In this document: positions 1 to 5,558 of the stretch, in pieces
How positions within the stretch are numbered: position 1 is the first letter of the stretch
Layout: every line of letters starts with the position of its first letter
Assembly: GCA_018817545.1 (NCBI GenBank)
Contig: JAHITL010000009.1
Coordinates: 1 to 9,587, forward strand
Length of the DNA stretch: 9,587 nt
Direction of reading: 5' to 3'
From: Patescibacteria group bacterium
GTDB lineage: Bacteria; Patescibacteriota; Patescibacteriia; Patescibacteriales; GWC2-42-12
Position numbers and translations under genes: made by a program
Notes under the pieces: generated by a model
The model's input: only the letters and a program-made list of their open reading frames with translations
Database searches by the model: none
What the model was told of the DNA's origin: nothing

Positions 1-1
1 A

Positions 2-1183
2 ACTAGAGTGCTTATGGCAATGTCTGGAGGAGTTGATTCGTCAGTGGTTGCTAAATTATTAGTTGATCAAGGTTATGAAGTAGTTGGAATTTTTTTGCAT
101 TTTTGGAAAGAACCTAATACTTCTAATTCCTTTTATCAAAATGGCATTAGCCAAGGAGGCTATTCAAATTTTGAAAATAAATGTTGTTCAACTGAAGCGT
201 TTATGGATGCTAGACGAGTGTGTAATAAAATTGGAATTCCTCTATATACATTTAATTTTTCTAAAATATTTAAAAAGCAAGTTGTGGATAACTTTTTAAG
301 TGAATATAAAGTAGGCAAGACGCCTAATCCTTGTGTGAGGTGTAATAAGTTAGTTAAACTTGGATATCTTATAAAACAAGCTAAAAAATTAGGATTTGAT
401 TATGTTGCAACAGGACACTATAGTAAAAAGTTAAAAGTTGAAAGTTTAAAGTTAGTTGAAAACTCAAAGTTAAAAGTTAAAAGTTTAAAGTCAGTTAAAA
501 ACTCAGAGTTAAAAGTTAAATACAAATTATATAAGGCTAAGGATGAAAAAAAGGATCAGTCGTATTTTTTGTACACTTTTAGTCAAGATGAATTAGGTTA
601 TTTACTTTTTCCTTTGGGTGATTATACTAAGCAACAAGTAAGATTGTTAGCAAAAAAATTTAAATTACCTGTTGCAGAAAAAAAAGAAAGTCAAGAAATT
701 TGTTTTATTTCTGAAAAAAGTCATAATGAATTTTTAAAACGACACATAAAATTAAAATCAGGTGATATTAAAACATTAGATAATAAAATTATTGGCAAGC
801 ATCAGGGATTGCCACTTTATACTATTGGGCAAAGAAAGGGAATTGATATTGGTGGCAACGGACCATTTTATGCAGCTAAAACTGATTATAAAACAAATAC
901 GCTTTATGTTGTTAACGATAATAATGATCCAGCGCTTTTTTCTAATCAGTTAATTATTGATAATGTTAATTGGTTATCTGAACAAGCGCCAAAATTTCCG
1001 CTTAATTGCCAAGCTGTTATTCGCTATCATCATAAAGCAGTAGAATGTGTTGTATCTAATTTAAAAAATAAAAAAAATAATTTATTAGTAAAATTTATTC
1101 AGCCTCAGAGAGCGATTACGCCAGGTCAAAGCGTGGTATTTTACAAGAAAGAAGAAGCAATTGGCGGAGGGATTATTTGTTAA
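2..1183 (+). CDS. mnmA: tRNA-specific 2-thiouridylase MnmA (5' end outside window)
   Basis: MnmA thiolates U34 of Lys, Glu and Gln tRNAs in the cytoplasm, using ATP to adenylate the base and a cysteine persulfide as sulfur donor. Seen: a PP-loop SGGVDSS at nt 23-43, the first catalytic Cys in NPCVRCNK (Cys codon 332-334), TGHYS, KDQSYFLY, the second catalytic Cys in SQEICFIS (Cys codon 701-703), the GQRKGIDIGG segment and a C-terminal beta-barrel ending GGGII. A GTG at 8 could serve as start, but the frame is open to the window edge and reads Thr-Arg-Val-Leu before the PP-loop, as expected inside the usual MnmA N terminus. I therefore infer that the true start lies a few codons upstream. Oddity: between TGHYS and the KDQSYFL motif there is a Lys/Val/Ser/Leu-rich insert of about 30 residues made of a 13-residue tandem repeat (see repeat entry). 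Both cysteines and the PP-loop are intact, so the enzyme is probably active. Confidence 0.95.
   Translation, partial: TRVLMAMSGGVDSSVVAKLLVDQGYEVVGIFLHFWKEPNTSNSFYQNGISQGGYSNFENKCCSTEAFMDARRVCNKIGIPLYTFNFSKIFKKQVVDNFLSEYKVGKTPNPCVRCNKLVKLGYLIKQAKKLGFDYVATGHYSKKLKVESLKLVENSKLKVKSLKSVKNSELKVKYKLYKAKDEKKDQSYFLYTFSQDELGYLLFPLGDYTKQQVRLLAKKFKLPVAEKKESQEICFISEKSHNEFLKRHIKLKSGDIKTLDNKIIGKHQGLPLYTIGQRKGIDIGGNGPFYAAKTDYKTNTLYVVNDNNDPALFSNQLIIDNVNWLSEQAPKFPLNCQAVIRYHHKAVECVVSNLKNKKNNLLVKFIQPQRAITPGQSVVFYKKEEAIGGGIIC
424..520 (+). repeat. AAAGTT-type repeat inside mnmA, with 39-bp tandem duplication
   Basis: Two 39-bp units, 433-471 and 472-510, match at 35 of 39 positions and are followed by a partial third unit to 520. 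Each unit is exactly 13 codons, so the reading frame is kept (KVESLKLVENSKL then KVKSLKSVKNSEL). The base composition (runs of AAAAGTT, AAAGTTTAAAG, AGTTAGTT) matches the purine-rich strand of the repeat elements lying between rpsK-rpsD and rpoA-rplQ. The insert lies in a loop region between two conserved MnmA motifs, where family members vary in length. Confidence 0.8.
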
Positions 1184-1206
1184 TTTTATAATTTTTAATT
1201 TTATCA

Positions 1207-1218
1207 CCGCAAAAGCGG
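1207..1218. repeat. Small GC hairpin CCGC-AAAA-GCGG
   Basis: This is a 4-bp stem with an AAAA loop, followed by GACAGG. The right arm continues as GCGGGA, the same core as in the second hairpin at 1324-1340. There is no T-tract on the + strand, so it is not a standard terminator for mnmA. It may be half of an inverted pair of dispersed elements. Confidence 0.5.
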
Positions 1219-1323
1219 GACAGGTAATTTTTAAATAATACTTTAATTTTTAATATCTAAATATTTATTTATTTATTATAAGGTAATTGTTTTTTGAAAT
1301 TTATATTAAAAATTTAAATATTA

Positions 1324-1340
1324 TCCCGCAATATGCGGGA
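1324..1340. repeat. Perfect palindrome TCCCGCA-ATA-TGCGGGA
   Basis: A 7-bp perfect stem with a 3-nt loop, followed by an A-rich run and preceded by AT-rich DNA. Read on the - strand it would be a GC hairpin followed by T-rich sequence only in the opposite direction, so it is no terminator for mnmA. It shares the GCGGGA core with the hairpin at 1207-1218 and looks like a dispersed palindromic repeat. An ATG inside it at 1333 is in frame with alaS but is not its likely start. Confidence 0.6.
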
Positions 1341-1398
1341 AAAAATTAAAAATTACAAAATTAAAAATTATTTTAAGTATTATTTAAAAGTTAAAAAC

Positions 1399-3186
1399 AT
1401 GATAACATCAAATGAATTGCGACAAAAATATTTGGATTTTTTTAAAGCTAAGGGACATTCAATTATTCCTAGCGCTTCTTTAATTCCAGACAATGATCCA
1501 ACTGTTTTATTTACAACAGCAGGTATGCATCCGCTGGTGCCATATTTACTTGGAGAAAAACATCCTGAAGGAAAAAGATTAACTTCCTTTCAAAAATGCA
1601 TACGAACTAGTGATATTGAAGAAGTTGGAGATAAAACCCATCATACTTTTTTTGAAATGTTAGGTAATTGGTCATTGGGAGATTATTTTAAAGAAAAATC
1701 AATTGCAATGAGCTGGGAATTTTTAACTTCGCCTGAATGGTTGAATTTAGATAAAAATAAAATAGCTGTTTCTGTTTTTGCTGGTGATAATGACGCGCCA
1801 TTTGATCAAGAAGCTTTTGATATTTGGAAAAATAAAATTAATATCTCAGAAAAAAAAATCGCTAAGTTGCCAAAGAAAAATAATTGGTGGGGACTTGAAA
1901 GCGGAGGACCTTGTGGACCAGATACAGAAATTTTTTATTGGACAGGCGATGCTAATAAAATTCCTGATAGTTTTAATGATGATAATGATTTGTGGGTTGA
2001 AATTTGGAATAATGTTTTTATGCAATATGATAAAAAAGATGCAGGAATACTTGAGCCATTAAAACAACAAAATGTTGATACGGGCATGGGATTAGAAAGA
2101 ATTTTAGCTATAGTTAATAATTTAGCCGACAATTATCAGACTGATTTATTTAAAAATATTATTAATAAAATTGAACAATTATCTAATAAAAAATATGGTA
2201 TTAATGAAGAAACTAATAAAGCTATTCGTATTATTGCTGACCATATTAAAGCAGCAATTTTTATTATCGGGGATTATAAAGCAATAACGCCATCCAATAC
2301 TGATCGTGGTTATATTGTTCGTCGTTTAATTAGAAGGGCTATTCGTTTTGGTAAACAATTGGGCATTAATCAGACTCCTTGGACAAATGAAATTGCTAAA
2401 ATTGTTGTCAATGACTATGCTAATATCTATTTTGAATTGCAAAAAAATATTAATTTTATTATTTCTCAGCTTAATGATGAAGAAGAAAAATTTAGCAAAA
2501 CATTGGAAAATGGATTAAAACAATTTGAAAACCAAAAATTAAAAGTTAAAAGCATATCAGGACAAATTGCTTTTGATTTATATCAAACTTATGGATTTCC
2601 AATAGAAATGACAAAAGAATTAGCTAAAGAAGATGGTATAGATGTAGATGAAAAAGGTTTTTGGGAATATTTTAAAAAACATCAAGAGCTTTCTCGCACA
2701 GCTTCAGCAGGAATGTTTAAAGGAGGTTTAGCAGACGCTTCAGAAGAAACAATTAAATATCACACAACAGCTCATTTAATGTTAGCTGCTTTAAAAAAAG
2801 TTTTAGGAAATCATGTTGCGCAAAAGGGATCAAATATAACTGCAGAACGTTTACGTTTTGATTTTTTACATAATGAAAAAATGTCAGCTGAACAATTACA
2901 ACAAGTTGAGAGTTTAGTTAATCAAGCTATTGAACAAGATTTAATAGTTTCTTGTGAAGAAATGACTTTAGATCAAGCCAGAACAATAGGCGCTACAGGT
3001 GTATTTGATTCAAAATATGGAGAAAAAGTAAAAGTTTATACAATTAGTAAAGGTGATAATATTTTTAGCAAAGAAATCTGTGGCGGCCCACATGTTAATC
3101 AAGTAGGAATTTTAGGGAAATTTAAAATAAAAAAAGAAGAAAGTTCCAGTGCCGGAGTAAGAAGAATTAAAGCTGTTTTAGAGTAA
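1399..3186 (+). CDS. alaS: Alanine--tRNA ligase, short form lacking C-Ala
   Basis: It charges tRNA-Ala with alanine and hydrolyses mischarged Ser/Gly-tRNA. The ATG at 1399 is chosen because MITSNELRQKYLDFF aligns with the family N terminus; an in-frame ATG at 1333 would add 22 Lys/Tyr-rich residues and begins inside a palindrome. Seen: motif 1 (FTTAGMHP, about residue 40), motif 2 (RTSDIEEVGDKTHHTFFEML), GGPCGPDTEIFYW, motif 3 (GMGLER, 229-234), tRNA-recognition segment NTDRGYIVRRLIRRAIRFG, and editing-domain zinc ligands H455, H459 (HTTAH), C561 and H565 (CGGPH). The protein has 595 residues against about 875 in E. coli. It stops directly after the editing domain, so the C-Ala oligomerisation/tRNA-elbow domain is missing. 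About 100 residues are also missing between the YGFP region and HTTAH, where other AlaRSs carry a beta-barrel. No frameshift is visible. A small LKVKS segment (nt 2536-2553) resembles the repeats in mnmA. Confidence 0.95.
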   Translation: MITSNELRQKYLDFFKAKGHSIIPSASLIPDNDPTVLFTTAGMHPLVPYLLGEKHPEGKRLTSFQKCIRTSDIEEVGDKTHHTFFEMLGNWSLGDYFKEKSIAMSWEFLTSPEWLNLDKNKIAVSVFAGDNDAPFDQEAFDIWKNKINISEKKIAKLPKKNNWWGLESGGPCGPDTEIFYWTGDANKIPDSFNDDNDLWVEIWNNVFMQYDKKDAGILEPLKQQNVDTGMGLERILAIVNNLADNYQTDLFKNIINKIEQLSNKKYGINEETNKAIRIIADHIKAAIFIIGDYKAITPSNTDRGYIVRRLIRRAIRFGKQLGINQTPWTNEIAKIVVNDYANIYFELQKNINFIISQLNDEEEKFSKTLENGLKQFENQKLKVKSISGQIAFDLYQTYGFPIEMTKELAKEDGIDVDEKGFWEYFKKHQELSRTASAGMFKGGLADASEETIKYHTTAHLMLAALKKVLGNHVAQKGSNITAERLRFDFLHNEKMSAEQLQQVESLVNQAIEQDLIVSCEEMTLDQARTIGATGVFDSKYGEKVKVYTISKGDNIFSKEICGGPHVNQVGILGKFKIKKEESSSAGVRRIKAVLE

Positions 3187-3252
3187 AATTTTGCTAAAAT
3201 TAAATAAAAAATAAGTTAAAATAAAAATTGTTTTTTAATTATAATTTTGTGC

Positions 3253-3281
3253 TTGACAACATTCTTTAAAAAATATATAAT
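3253..3281 (+). promoter_or_regulatory. Consensus sigma70 promoter P1 for the ribosomal operon
   Basis: A -35 TTGACA (3253-3258) and a -10 TATAAT (3276-3281) both match the consensus exactly, with the optimal 17-bp spacer. Transcription would start near 3288 and give an infA leader of about 110 nt. It faces the infA-rpsI cluster and is the best promoter in the window. Perfect hexamers are rare by chance even in AT-rich DNA because TTGACA contains G and C. Confidence 0.8.
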
Positions 3282-3329
3282 TGATTTTACAATAACTGAT
3301 TATAAAAATATTAAATCTTTTAATATAAT

Positions 3330-3358
3330 TTGACAAAAGAATTTTGGTAAATTATTTT
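3330..3358 (+). promoter_or_regulatory. Candidate second promoter P2
   Basis: TTGACA at 3330-3335 is followed after 17 bp by TATTTT (3353-3358), a 4/6 match to the -10 consensus. Transcription would start near 3365, about 30 nt before infA. The -10 lies in the loop and right arm of the dyad at 3340-3372, so a protein bound there could block it. It is weaker than P1 and could be coincidence apart from the exact -35. Confidence 0.4.
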
Positions 3359-3372
3359 TGTTTACCAAAATT
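3340..3372. promoter_or_regulatory. 12-bp-arm dyad / leader hairpin upstream of infA
   Basis: The arms AATTTTGGTAAA (3340-3351) and TTTACCAAAATT (3361-3372) are perfectly complementary around a 9-nt loop. The structure ends 24 nt before the infA start. In a transcript from P1 it would fold as an RNA hairpin; as DNA it overlaps the core of P2 and could be an operator. The run after it (ATTTTAG) is a poor U-tract, so termination is unlikely though attenuation cannot be excluded. Confidence 0.5.
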
Positions 3373-3396
3373 ATTTTAGTTTGTTTTCATTTTTAA

Positions 3397-3633
3397 ATGT
3401 CAGAAGAACAACAAGCGATTAATTCAAAAGAGTTTATTGAAATGCAAGGAGAGGTAATAGAAGCTTTACCGTCTGCTACTTTTAAAGTTCTATTGGAAAA
3501 TAATCATGAAATTTCAGCGCATCTTTCAGGAAAAATGCGAATTAATAAAATTCGTTTGTTAGCTGGTGATAAAGTAAGAGTACAAATTAGTCCTTATGAT
3601 TTAACAAAGGGGCGAATAACTTATAGAATGTAA
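3397..3633 (+). CDS. infA: Translation initiation factor IF-1
   Basis: IF-1 binds the A site of the 30S subunit during initiation and helps IF-2 and IF-3 select the initiator tRNA. The 78-residue product is a single S1-like OB fold with the family landmarks: [42 protein letters not shown] and the C-terminal [13 protein letters not shown]. The usual length is about 72; the extra residues are a short polar N terminus ([13 protein letters not shown]). The ATG at 3397 is the only reasonable start. No Shine-Dalgarno is present, the upstream bases being an AT-rich run. It is the first gene of the operon, and rpmJ starts 4 bp after its stop. The usual upstream partners (secY, adk, map) are replaced by alaS. 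Confidence 0.97.
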   Translation: MSEEQQAINSKEFIEMQGEVIEALPSATFKVLLENNHEISAHLSGKMRINKIRLLAGDKVRVQISPYDLTKGRITYRM

Positions 3634-3637
3634 TTTT

Positions 3638-3751
3638 ATGAAAGTCAGAGCTAGTGTTAAAAAAATTTGTAAGAATTGTAAAACACTTCGACGCAGAGGT
3701 CGAGTGCATGTTATTTGTGAAAATCCTAAACATAAACAAAGACAAGGGTAA
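3638..3751 (+). CDS. rpmJ: 50S ribosomal protein L36 (bL36)
   Basis: A 37-codon gene lies between infA and rpsM, its standard place. The product begins [20 protein letters not shown] and ends KHKQRQG. Zinc ligands Cys11, Cys14, Cys27 and His32 are all present, giving the C-X2-C-X12-C-X4-H pattern of zinc-binding L36. The protein sits in 23S rRNA domains of the large subunit near the GTPase-associated region. The ATG follows the infA stop by only 4 bp and has no Shine-Dalgarno; translation may be coupled to infA. Confidence 0.95.
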   Translation: MKVRASVKKICKNCKTLRRRGRVHVICENPKHKQRQG

Positions 3752-3755
3752 AATT

Positions 3756-3784
3756 AGTCTATACAGACTTTTAACTTTTAACTA
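3756..3784. repeat. Short AACTTTT repeat and mini-hairpin before rpsM
   Basis: A 5-bp hairpin AGTCT-ATAC-AGACT (3756-3769) runs into two copies of the 7-mer ACTTTTA (3767-3780). The 7-mer is the building block of the larger element upstream of rpsD (4871-4893). This 39-bp gap separates rpmJ from rpsM, and nothing in it resembles a ribosome binding site. Confidence 0.5.
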
Positions 3785-3790
3785 AATTCT

Positions 3791-4183
3791 ATGGCAGTAA
3801 GAATAGCAGGCGTAACTATACCAAATGAAAAACGAGTCGAAATATCATTGACTTATATTTATGGTATTGGTAAAACTAAATCAAATGAAATATTAAAGTT
3901 AGTTGATTTAAGTCCTGATATTAGAGTGAAAGATTTAACAGAACAACAGGCCAACAAATTAAGAGAAATAATAGAAAAACAATATAAAGTAGAGGGTGAT
4001 TTAAAAAGAGAAGTTTTGAGTAATATAAAACGATTGAAAGAAATTAATTGTTATCGTGGTATTAGACACGCAAAAGGTTTGCCAGTAAAAGGTCAACGAA
4101 CTAAGACTAATAGTCGTACTGTTCGTGGCAATGTAAGACGTACAGCAACTTCTGGTAAAAAATTGTCTGCTCAAAAAACATAA
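3791..4183 (+). CDS. rpsM: 30S ribosomal protein S13 (uS13)
   Basis: S13 sits in the head of the small subunit and contacts the P-site tRNA and the 50S subunit (bridges B1a/b). The 130-residue product opens [20 protein letters not shown], has the helix-hairpin-helix segment [12 protein letters not shown] (about 24-35), and the conserved block [22 protein letters not shown] (89-110). Its basic C-terminal tail [13 protein letters not shown] reaches the tRNA in known structures. Length is normal for the family (about 115-130). The ATG at 3791 matches the family start exactly. No Shine-Dalgarno; rpsK begins 9 bp downstream. Confidence 0.97.
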   Translation: MAVRIAGVTIPNEKRVEISLTYIYGIGKTKSNEILKLVDLSPDIRVKDLTEQQANKLREIIEKQYKVEGDLKREVLSNIKRLKEINCYRGIRHAKGLPVKGQRTKTNSRTVRGNVRRTATSGKKLSAQKT

Positions 4184-4192
4184 ACATATTTT

Positions 4193-4780
4193 ATGACAGA
4201 AAAAAAACAACAACAATCAAAAAATACAATAGAAGCTAATGAAGATATTGCTAATGAAAATACTATTGTAACTTCTGTAACAGAATCTGTGACAGAAGTT
4301 GTTGATGCAGGAATCCCAGGTTTAGAAGAACTTCCGGAAGAAGTAAGAAAAAAATTAGAAAAAAGTAAAGCGCAAAAAAAAGAAATTTCTAGTCATAAAG
4401 GAAAAAAGAAGAAAAAAAAGAAAGTAGAAAAAAAAGTTAGCGTTGGAATGGCTTTTATAAAAGCAACTTATAATAATACAATAGTTACACTTACAGATAC
4501 TAGTGGTAATGTTTTATCTTGGGCTAGCGCCGGCATAGCAGGTTTCAAAGGTCCAAAAAAATCAACTCCTTATGCTGCTCAAATAATTGCTAGAATTGCT
4601 ATAGAAAAAGCCAAAGAATTTGGTTTAACAGAAGTAAGCGCTATGGTAAAAGGAGTTGGTCCTGGTCGTGAATCAGCCGTAAGAGCACTTAATGCTAATG
4701 GTTTAATAGTAACTCGCATAAAAGACATAACGCCAATTCCACACAATGGTTGTCGCGCTAAAAAACCAAGAAGAATTTAG
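4193..4780 (+). CDS. rpsK: 30S ribosomal protein S11 (uS11) with long N-terminal extension
   Basis: S11 lines the platform of the small subunit near the E site. The core covers residues 82-195: [60 protein letters not shown] and the terminal [18 protein letters not shown]. Before it lie about 80 extra residues absent from E. coli S11 (129 residues in total): an acidic, Thr/Glu-rich stretch (1-50), a probable charged helix ([18 protein letters not shown]), and an unbroken run of seven lysines in [13 protein letters not shown] (69-81). The ATG at 4193 is the first in frame after the rpsM stop. No later ATG exists before the core, which supports translation of the extension. Shorter N-terminal extensions of S11 are, as I recall, common in CPR bacteria. 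Confidence 0.96.
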   Translation: MTEKKQQQSKNTIEANEDIANENTIVTSVTESVTEVVDAGIPGLEELPEEVRKKLEKSKAQKKEISSHKGKKKKKKKVEKKVSVGMAFIKATYNNTIVTLTDTSGNVLSWASAGIAGFKGPKKSTPYAAQIIARIAIEKAKEFGLTEVSAMVKGVGPGRESAVRALNANGLIVTRIKDITPIPHNGCRAKKPRRI

Positions 4781-4790
4781 AAATTTAAAA

Positions 4791-4896
4791 AAAGTTAGTT
4801 TAAAAAATCAACTTCCCACACTTTCGACTTTATGGACTTTATGGACTTTTGACTAACTTTAACTTCCTACACTTTTAACTTTTAACTTTTAACTAA
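4791..4896. repeat. AAAGTT/AACTTT repeat element between rpsK and rpsD
   Basis: Nearly the whole 127-bp gap is built from ACTTTN units. AAAGTTAGT (4791-4799) pairs with ACTAACTTT (4852-4860), giving a long imperfect hairpin. Between them are GACTTTATG units (from 4826), and after them a run of TTTTAAC 7-mers (4871-4893). An internal near-duplication relates 4810-4831 to 4861-4882 (19 of 22 matches). Positions 4813-4855 are strongly similar to 6408-6451 between rpoA and rplQ, which identifies a repeated family and not random AT-rich DNA. Confidence 0.7.
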
Positions 4897-4907
4897 TCCC
4901 AGCTTTT

Positions 4908-5537
4908 ATGGCAAGAAATTTAGAACCAAAATGTAAATCATGCAGAAGAGAGGGCGTTAAGCTAATGCTTAAGGGTGAACGTTGTTCTTCCCCAAAATGT
5001 GCTATCTCTAAAAGAAATTATCCGCCAGGCATCCATGGTCCTAAGGGTCGTGGTCGAGCTAGTGGGTATAGTATGCAATTAAGAGAAAAACAAAAAGCTA
5101 AAAAAATTTATAATATATTAGAAAAACAATTCAAATTAACTTTTGATAAAGCAATTAAACAAAAAGGTGATGCCGGTGAGAATTTAATGAAATTATTAGA
5201 AACTAGATTGGATAATGTGATTTTTCGTTTAGCTTTAGCTAGCTCAAGAAATCAAGCCAGACAATTAGTTAATCATCGTCATTTTACAATTAATGGTAAA
5301 ATTTTAAATATTCCGTCTTATCAAACAAAAACAGGCGATATTATAAAAATAAAAAAATCAAGTTCAACTGAAAAGCATTTCATTAATATAACTGAACAAA
5401 TAAAAAAAGCTGTTATGCCTAGTTGGTTAAACTTTGACATCAAAGAGATGACAGCAAAAGTTTTACACGCTCCTGCTAAAAAAGATTTTGAACAGGGGAT
5501 TAATACTCAACAAATTGTAGAATTTTATTCACGTTAA
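4908..5537 (+). CDS. rpsD: 30S ribosomal protein S4 (uS4), zinc-binding form
   Basis: S4 is a primary 16S rRNA binder that starts 30S body assembly and forms part of the mRNA entry tunnel. In many bacteria it is also the translational repressor of the alpha operon, in which it sits here. The 209 residues match the usual length. Seen: Cys9, Cys12, Cys26 and Cys31 (C-X2-C-X13-C-X4-C), the zinc-binding C+ type; KRNYPPGIHGPKGRGR; the S4 RNA-binding domain RLDNVIFRLALASSRNQARQLV to GDIIKI (about 99-149); and the conserved C terminus QQIVEFYSR. The ATG at 4908 matches the family start MARN. The upstream gap is filled by repeats and has no Shine-Dalgarno. I could not recognise an S4-binding pseudoknot in this operon. 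Confidence 0.97.
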   Translation: MARNLEPKCKSCRREGVKLMLKGERCSSPKCAISKRNYPPGIHGPKGRGRASGYSMQLREKQKAKKIYNILEKQFKLTFDKAIKQKGDAGENLMKLLETRLDNVIFRLALASSRNQARQLVNHRHFTINGKILNIPSYQTKTGDIIKIKKSSSTEKHFINITEQIKKAVMPSWLNFDIKEMTAKVLHAPAKKDFEQGINTQQIVEFYSR

Positions 5538-5558
5538 TTTAGCTAAATTTTTATACAT

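Larger units (their letters stand above)
1184..1398. other. mnmA-alaS intergenic region with paired GC hairpins
   Basis: This 215-bp gap is almost pure A/T except for two GC-rich hairpins, described separately. No tRNA or small gene is visible. No convincing promoter is seen: TTGAAA at 1294-1299 has only a poor -10 match (TAAATA at 1315) with 15-bp spacing. The flanks of both hairpins carry AATTTTTAAT-type repeats in opposite orientation. Confidence 0.6.
3187..3396. other. Leader region of the ribosomal operon
   Basis: A 210-bp AT-rich gap between alaS and infA. It holds a perfect sigma70-type promoter, a second weaker promoter candidate and a 12-bp-arm dyad (separate entries). Just after the alaS stop is a small A/T hairpin (AATTTT-GCT-AAAATT, 3187-3201) with no T-tract, so I see no clear intrinsic terminator for alaS. 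No small ORF or RNA gene is evident. Confidence 0.6.

Noticed and set aside
84..299. Alternative-frame ORF inside mnmA
   Set aside because: It overlaps the conserved MnmA frame and has no independent support.
1333..1398. Upstream ATG that would extend AlaRS by 22 residues
   Set aside because: It begins inside a GC palindrome, encodes Lys/Tyr/Asn-rich sequence from AT-rich repeats, and the family N terminus aligns at the ATG at 1399.
1935..2132. Minus-strand ORF inside alaS
   Set aside because: It is fully contained in a well-conserved + strand gene, with no recognisable protein features and no promoter.
3340..3380. Intrinsic terminator or riboswitch in the infA leader
   Set aside because: The hairpin is purely A/T-rich apart from two G-C pairs, has no clean U-tract, and no known riboswitch core is recognisable.
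4001..4216. Minus-strand ORF over rpsM and the rpsK start
   Set aside because: It is a shadow of the reverse complement of conserved ribosomal genes; the Cys/Ser/Phe-rich product has no family resemblance.
4791..4896. CRISPR array between rpsK and rpsD
   Set aside because: Units are 6-9 nt and contiguous, with no 20-40 nt repeats or unique spacers and no cas genes.
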